Source: Polyangiaceae bacterium
GTDB taxonomy: Bacteria > Myxococcota_A > Polyangia > Polyangiales > Polyangiaceae
Direction of reading: 5' to 3'
Assembly (NCBI GenBank): GCA_016712345.1
Contig: JADJRH010000011.1
Location: forward strand, 3,472,001 to 3,536,000
Length of the DNA: 64,000 nt
The notes under the pieces are model-generated. The model had not been told where the DNA came from. It saw nothing but the letters and a program-made list of their open reading frames with translations, and did not search any database. Within the stretch, counting starts at the first letter, position 1. Each line of letters starts with the position of its first letter. Positions 60,447 to 64,000 of the stretch are shown piece by piece. The position numbers and the translations under genes were made by a program.

Positions 60447-60941
60447 GTGGGCCTTCTTTCCTGGCTCGGTCTAAAGAGCGGCGACGGGTACCCCAATCTC
60501 GACGCGCTCATGCGCGATCTTCGCAAGGCGCTCCCCGAAGACGAGAGCGTCTTGCTGCGGTACATCGGCACCGTCGTCGTGTTGCTCGGACGCGTGGCGT
60601 GGGCGGACGGGCGGGTAACGCCGAAAGAAGAAGAAAATCTGCGCGCGCTCCTCTCCCACATTGAGGGCATCGCACCAGCCGGCGTCGACGCCGTATGCGC
60701 AACACTTCACGGCAAAATCCCCGCCTTCTCCGACAACGAGATGGATGTTGTGTACGCAGAGCTGCGCGCGATCTGCGACGGCAATGAACGCAAACAGATC
60801 ATGCGTCTTTTGCTTCGAATTGCGGCAGTCGACGGACGGCTCGCTGAAACCGAACACGCCGAGCTTGCAAAGATCTCCGATGAACTCGGTGTTTCGCTCG
60901 CCGAAGTGGAAGCGGAACCCGATGCCTCGTCTCCGCTTTGA
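60447..60941 (+). CDS. TerB-like protein
   Basis: The 164-residue helical protein starts at GTG 60447. VVLLGRVAWADGRVTPKEEE and LLRIAAVDGRLAETEHAELA are the two metal-binding-type helical hairpins of the TerB family (acidic residues in ADGRVTPKEE and VDGRLAETE). TerB-type domains occur in tellurite-resistance loci and in many stress or membrane-associated proteins; no other ter genes are here. The N-terminus (MGLLSWLGLKSGDGYP) is amphipathic. Role unknown. Confidence 0.82.
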   Translation: MGLLSWLGLKSGDGYPNLDALMRDLRKALPEDESVLLRYIGTVVVLLGRVAWADGRVTPKEEENLRALLSHIEGIAPAGVDAVCATLHGKIPAFSDNEMDVVYAELRAICDGNERKQIMRLLLRIAAVDGRLAETEHAELAKISDELGVSLAEVEAEPDASSPL

Positions 60942-60949
60942 AGCGACGT

Positions 60950-60965
60950 GATGTGTACACACATC
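60950..60965. other. inverted repeat containing GTGTACAC at the end of the TerB gene
   Basis: GATGTGT-AC-ACACATC is a near-continuous 16-base inverted repeat in the spacer between two convergent genes, followed by a second GTACACAC word. It could be a terminator-like element or part of the genome-wide GTAC word family. Confidence 0.5.
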
Positions 60966-61039
60966 AATGGGGTACACACGGGCGTCAGAGCTGATTGCCC
61001 GAACACACCGTCACAGGCGCGCTGCGTGTACTCTTGATG

Positions 61040-61317
61040 TCAGCCGCCGTTGGGCGCTGCCTTGCGCTGTTTCAGCGCGGAAACGGCTACGAACAACACG
61101 AACACAACAGCGCCGACGCATGCCACAAGAGTTCCAACGTTGAACGCGTAGTGCGCGTTTGCGGCGCCGGCGACACCCATGATGAAGATGCCAGGAGCGT
61201 CAGCCCCGCTCCGATCACCGGATCGGGACCGCGCCGCACAATGGCGCCCGCAGCGTTTTCAGCCGGCGGTTTGGGAGTGGACGGCAAAGGGCCGGCGGGT
61301 AGAGGCGCCTCGGACAT
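61040..61317 (-). CDS. small two-span membrane protein, frameshifted
   Basis: From the ATG at 61317 the frame encodes a Pro-rich N-terminus (APLPAGPLPSTPKPPAENAA), then DPVIGAGLTLLA. At about 61188-61192 the sense moves by one base to IFIMGVAGAANAHYAFNVGT, LVACVGAVVFVLFVAVSALK and QRKAAPNGG with a stop at 61040-61042. The uncorrected frame ends at 61087 in Ser/Thr/Cys nonsense. Corrected, the protein has about 92 residues with two membrane helices. Function unknown. One missing base in CTGGCATCTTC explains the break; decay and assembly error are both possible. Confidence 0.65.
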
Positions 61318-61404
61318 GGCTTCGCAAGTTTAACAAATCGCAGCGGCAAAAGCCTGAGCGATCATGAAAAGGCGTTTTTTTCGCGCCTCCCTCGTGCCGC
61401 GTGT

Positions 61405-61439
61405 CAAAAGTCCTGCCGGACTTTTGGCGCCGACGGCGC
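61405..61439. other. two adjacent hairpins upstream of the hemD-like gene
   Basis: CAAAAGTCC-TGCC-GGACTTTTG is a perfect 9-bp stem with a 4-base loop (61405-61426), followed directly by GCGCC-GAC-GGCGC (61427-61439). They lie 70-100 bases before the ATG at 61508, between divergent genes. They could be a leader structure or a terminator for upstream transcription. Confidence 0.5.
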
Positions 61440-61507
61440 GGCTATTTCCGCGCGAAAGACTTGGAATCAGGGCCAAACTTCTAACGAGCAGAACTAGGTT
61501 TAGGCCA

Positions 61508-62371
61508 ATGACGAACCAACTCTTTCGGCAAATGCCCGTCATCGCGTTTGAATCCCGCCGAGCAAACGAGATGGCGTCGCTGATCGGCAGGTACGGCGGC
61601 ATCCCCGTTCAAGCCCCCGCGCTTCGCGAGGTTCGACCGGAACACAATCCGCACGCGGTGACCTTCGCTGAAGCGCTGAGCGCCGGCAGCTTCGACTACG
61701 TGGTCTTCCTCACAGGCGTTGGAACCCGGGCTCTCACCGAAGAGGTCGGGCCGCTCTTCACGCGCGAGCAGTTTGCCTCGGCGCTTGGTAAGACCGCGGT
61801 CGTCGCGCGGGGCCCCAAACCCACCTCGGCGCTGCGAGAGTTGGGCGTCTCGCATTTTCATGCCGTCCCAAGCCCCAATACCTTTGCCGAAGTGCTCGCC
61901 GAACTCGACCGATTGGCCGGAGAGCGCGGCCTCGCGGGCGCTCGCATTGCAGTTCAAGAGTACGGCGGCCCGGCAAGCGAACTGCACGTTGGCCTGTTGG
62001 CAAGAGGAGTACACATCACCTCGGTACCGGTGTACACATGGGCGCTTCCCGAAGACACAACCCCGCTCCGAAACGCGCTTCGGATGCTCGCGGACAGACG
62101 CGCGCAAATCGCACTTTTTACAACCCGCGCGCAAATCGAAAATGTGTTTGAAATAGCGGCTGAAGAAGCTCTCACCGAAGCGGTTCGCGAGGCGCTCGCA
62201 AGCGGTGTTGTGGCCTCCGTCGGTCCAGTCTGTTCAGCAGCGCTCGTCGCTGAAGGATTCCCGCCGGACGTGGAGCCGAGCGTTTTTAAGATGGGGCAGC
62301 TTGTGAAAGAAACGGCCGAGCGCTGGGAAGAGATTCTGCTTCGAAAGAAGGGCGCGGAACGCTCGCAGTAA
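61508..62371 (+). CDS. hemD: uroporphyrinogen-III synthase-like protein
   Basis: The 287-residue protein starts at ATG 61508; the frame is open from 61364 but crosses hairpins and basic filler. VIAFESRRANEMASLIGRYG and GIPVQAPALREV open the first domain. DYVVFLTGVGTRALTEEV, AVVARGPKPTSALRELGV, IAVQEYGGPASELHVGLL, VPVYTWALPEDTTPLRNAL and ALFTTRAQIENVFEIA follow the alternating half-domains of HemD. The enzyme closes hydroxymethylbilane to uroporphyrinogen III. No other haem genes are adjacent, so assignment rests on sequence pattern. The gene carries two GTACAC words close together (62009 and 62031). Confidence 0.85.
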   Translation: MTNQLFRQMPVIAFESRRANEMASLIGRYGGIPVQAPALREVRPEHNPHAVTFAEALSAGSFDYVVFLTGVGTRALTEEVGPLFTREQFASALGKTAVVARGPKPTSALRELGVSHFHAVPSPNTFAEVLAELDRLAGERGLAGARIAVQEYGGPASELHVGLLARGVHITSVPVYTWALPEDTTPLRNALRMLADRRAQIALFTTRAQIENVFEIAAEEALTEAVREALASGVVASVGPVCSAALVAEGFPPDVEPSVFKMGQLVKETAERWEEILLRKKGAERSQ

Positions 62372-62380
62372 CGCTCACAA

Positions 62381-63181
62381 TCAATACTCGTCGTCGGCGC
62401 TCGCAACGGCCGGCGTCTTGGGCGCATCGTGACCGGCGTCCACAATCTCCGCCTTGTAGATGAGCTTGCCCGCGGCGGTCGTGATCTCGGCACCGAGATC
62501 GCCCCATGCGAATGCGGCGCTCTCAAGTGTACGCATCGTCGCGGTTTCGTTTCCAACCTTCACTCGGAAGGTTGTCTTCTCGCACGCCACCGAGCCGTGA
62601 CCGGTCACCTGAACTTTCACTGTTTCGGAGCTGAGGCGCGCTTCATTTTGATCGGCAACCAACGCCACGCGGGCCAACATGTCTTCATAGGCTGTCGCAG
62701 CGGCGGGTTGCTCGGCACCTTTGACCAAACGAGCGACACGGAGCACCTCGGCTTTCGCAGGCGAGTCACCCTTCATGTGCGCTCGGATTGACTCTTTGGT
62801 CTTCCCATCGTCGTACGTCACATCGAGCGTGAACGTATCGCCCTGACGAGCAACAACGCGCTCGGTGAGCGTCACCGCAGATTTGTGGAAGCTTCCGGTG
62901 AAGCGATACACAACGAAGTCGCCGGCTCCCCACGGTGCGGGAGACGCATTGTCTACGGCGGCGACGATATCCATCTTTGCGCCGTCTTCTGCGTCGACGG
63001 CGGCATCTTTGGCAGCTTCAGATTCAACGTCGTCGCCTGTTTTCACGTCCTGAGAATCGGCCGGCGCGGCCGGTGCGACGGTTTTCGCATCGCTTTCGGC
63101 TTTGGGCTGAACCAGGGCGGGAGCACAACCAACGGCGGCAAGAACGTACAGCAGGGCGGCGGCGGAGAAGCAGCGGTTCAT
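62381..63181 (-). CDS. lipoprotein of unknown function
   Basis: From ATG 63181 the protein has 266 residues. The signal ends LLYVLAAVGC (Cys19). An acidic, Ala/Asp-rich linker (about 22-75) leads to a beta-rich domain (about 80-240: AGDFVVYRFTGSFHKSAVTL, DTFTLDVTYDDGKTKESIRA, VQVTGHGSVACEKTTFRVKV). It is convergent with the hemD-like gene with only 9 bases between stops and divergent from the cytochrome gene at 63475. No family recognised. Confidence 0.75.
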   Translation of the reverse strand: MNRCFSAAALLYVLAAVGCAPALVQPKAESDAKTVAPAAPADSQDVKTGDDVESEAAKDAAVDAEDGAKMDIVAAVDNASPAPWGAGDFVVYRFTGSFHKSAVTLTERVVARQGDTFTLDVTYDDGKTKESIRAHMKGDSPAKAEVLRVARLVKGAEQPAAATAYEDMLARVALVADQNEARLSSETVKVQVTGHGSVACEKTTFRVKVGNETATMRTLESAAFAWGDLGAEITTAAGKLIYKAEIVDAGHDAPKTPAVASADDEY

Positions 63182-63474
63182 GCGATCGCCCCTATCGAGT
63201 CTCGCGTCCAAGGGCCGAGTTTTGTGCTTCGATTTTTTTCGATCCCCACATTTTCAAGCGTGCACTCGCACGTGGCGATCACCGCCCAAGCGCTGCGAGG
63301 TTGAAAAGGTGGATCGCCGCACTGGATCCGTGCTTGCCCATTTTTCTTATGAGCGCGGCAAAGCATCGGTGACGCCCCGCTGCGCGAGCGAAAAAAGCCT
63401 CCCTTTCAAGCGAATTTTGCGAAAAGCGCTGTTTGGCGCAGCGGTTGCCTGAAGTTCGGCGTAGGTTTTGGATA
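63182..63474. other. divergent promoter region
   Basis: These 293 bases separate two divergent lipoprotein genes. They include AT-rich stretches (around 63231-63250, GATTTTTTTCGATC) and an incidental open frame without coding sense. No repeat or RNA gene seen. Confidence 0.4.
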
Positions 63475-64000
63475 ATGAAGCACCATCGCCCCCGCCGTAC
63501 CTCCCAGGGCCCTTGGACTGTTGTTCTGGTATGCGCCGTCGTCACCTGTTCCGCAGCCGGCGTCTCAGCCGTCGGCTGTGAAGACCAGCGACCAACGCTC
63601 GAACCCACGTCGGGTGAAGGAGGAACAACGGTCACAACCACGTCCGCAACAGCCTCCGTCGACAAGGGTGAAGAACTCTTCAGCGGTCTAATCGACGACC
63701 TGATGGGTGCGTGCGGAGATTGTCATGATGCGGGCGGCTTTGCCGATACTCCCTTCCTACGAGAACCTCGGTACGAGTCCATTACAAGTTGGCCGGGAAT
63801 CATCACAAAAGACCCGCAGGAAAGCCTGTTTCTTACCTATTCAATTATCGGTGGAGGGCACAGCGGGATAAACCTCGATTCAGATGCTCTCAAAGATACC
63901 CTTCTACCCAAAATCTTGGAGTGGCTAACCGAAGAATCCAAAGCCATCGCCGACGTTCCCGATGAGCAAAAGGGTAAAAGCGTTGATCCCTTTGCGCCCA
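63475..64000 (+). CDS. N-terminal part of a c-type cytochrome lipoprotein (cut by window edge)
   Basis: From ATG 63475 the frame is open to the window end (175 codons). A signal sequence (VVLVCAVVTCSAAGVSAVGC) ends at a lipobox Cys, followed by a Thr/Ser linker and KGEELFSGLIDDLMGACGDC, giving the haem motif CGDCH. The sequence LDSDALKDTLLPKILEWLTE resembles the helices that close a class I cytochrome c fold. The rest lies outside the window. It is the third periplasmic haem lipoprotein in the window and brings back the TCTACCC word (63904). Confidence 0.8.
   Translation, partial: MKHHRPRRTSQGPWTVVLVCAVVTCSAAGVSAVGCEDQRPTLEPTSGEGGTTVTTTSATASVDKGEELFSGLIDDLMGACGDCHDAGGFADTPFLREPRYESITSWPGIITKDPQESLFLTYSIIGGGHSGINLDSDALKDTLLPKILEWLTEESKAIADVPDEQKGKSVDPFAP

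Noticed and set aside
1..64000. GGGTAGA as a strand-biased chromosome-orienting or Chi-like signal
   Set aside because: I counted roughly equal numbers in the two orientations (about 29 and 22), with no switch point, so an orienting role is not supported here.
1..64000. tRNA, rRNA, insertion sequences, prophage or integrase genes
   Set aside because: No clover-leaf patterns, rRNA core sequences, transposase or phage proteins were seen on either strand; the mosaic word distribution alone does not prove a mobile element.

Overview
The window looks like a chromosomal segment of a myxobacterium (Myxococcota), probably from an uncultured or metagenome-assembled member with GC in the high fifties per cent as judged by eye. 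The signs are two secreted proteins with a C-terminal tail of small linker, hydrophobic helix and Arg cluster (MYXO-CTERM-like, 39231-40784 and 49411-51615), two membrane-anchored Ser/Thr kinases, many lipoproteins with Gly/Ser/Thr-rich linkers after the lipobox, a DUF2760-Hsp70-Hsp70 cluster and a sigma/anti-sigma/TPR locus. I found no rRNA, tRNA, CRISPR array, transposase or phage gene.

Layout. 1-2.2 kb: divergent TPR protein and ECF-like sigma factor with a membrane partner. 2.3-6.5 kb: beta-propeller/di-haem lipoprotein, small exported protein and an FGE-domain lipoprotein. 6.5-10.9 kb: a leftward four-gene operon (signal-less helical-backbone metal receptor, acyl carrier protein, fatty acyl-AMP ligase, ATP-grasp ligase) ending next to a truncated bcp peroxiredoxin remnant. 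10.9-13.8 kb: membrane protein, Ser/Thr kinase, SGNH hydrolase. 13.9-21.2 kb: a leftward Cu/Ag-type RND efflux operon (Cys-rich exported protein, CusB, CusA, cupredoxin, TolC-like). 21.3-27.1 kb: fatty acid desaturase, a second beta-propeller/di-haem cytochrome split by a frameshift, lipoprotein, RNase HII-like protein. 27.2-31.2 kb: glyoxalase II, then overlapping glycerolipid-type genes (acyltransferase, GpsA-like protein lacking the usual lysines, HAD phosphatase). 31.4-38.4 kb: metzincin-like lipoprotein; DUF2760 gene (frameshifted) overlapping two Hsp70-family ATPases. 38.5-48.3 kb: VTT membrane protein, beta-helix surface protein, GH13 amylase lipoprotein, FGE-fusion lipoprotein, LolD/FtsX-type ABC pair. 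48.3-48.9 kb: non-coding repeat cassette with a 22-bp perfect palindrome. 48.9-64 kb: DUF2452 protein, DUF11/MYXO-CTERM protein, Ser/Thr-rich lipoprotein, second kinase, 1-Cys-type peroxiredoxin, Cys-repeat lipoprotein, TatA, a very long S41 peptidase, TerB protein, frameshifted small membrane protein, uroporphyrinogen-III synthase-like protein, lipoprotein and the start of a c-type cytochrome lipoprotein.

How the genes fit together. Most of the content serves the envelope: lipoproteins, periplasmic haem proteins, metal efflux, lipid synthesis and surface proteins. The clearest multi-gene machines are the Cu/Ag efflux operon, the acyl-adenylate/ACP/ATP-grasp operon (an uncharacterised small biosynthetic unit) and the DUF2760-Hsp70-Hsp70 chaperone set.

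Two features cut across gene boundaries. The DNA words GTGTACAC/GCGTACAC (often extended to GTACACATTG) and GGGTAGA/TCTACCC occur far more often than base composition predicts, and both force rare codons. The second word is confined to certain blocks (1-27 kb, 40.7-46.2 kb and the ends) and absent from 46.2-61.2 kb, so the segment appears to be a mosaic of two sequence styles. Three apparent one-base frameshifts could be real decay or assembly error. All counts were made by eye.
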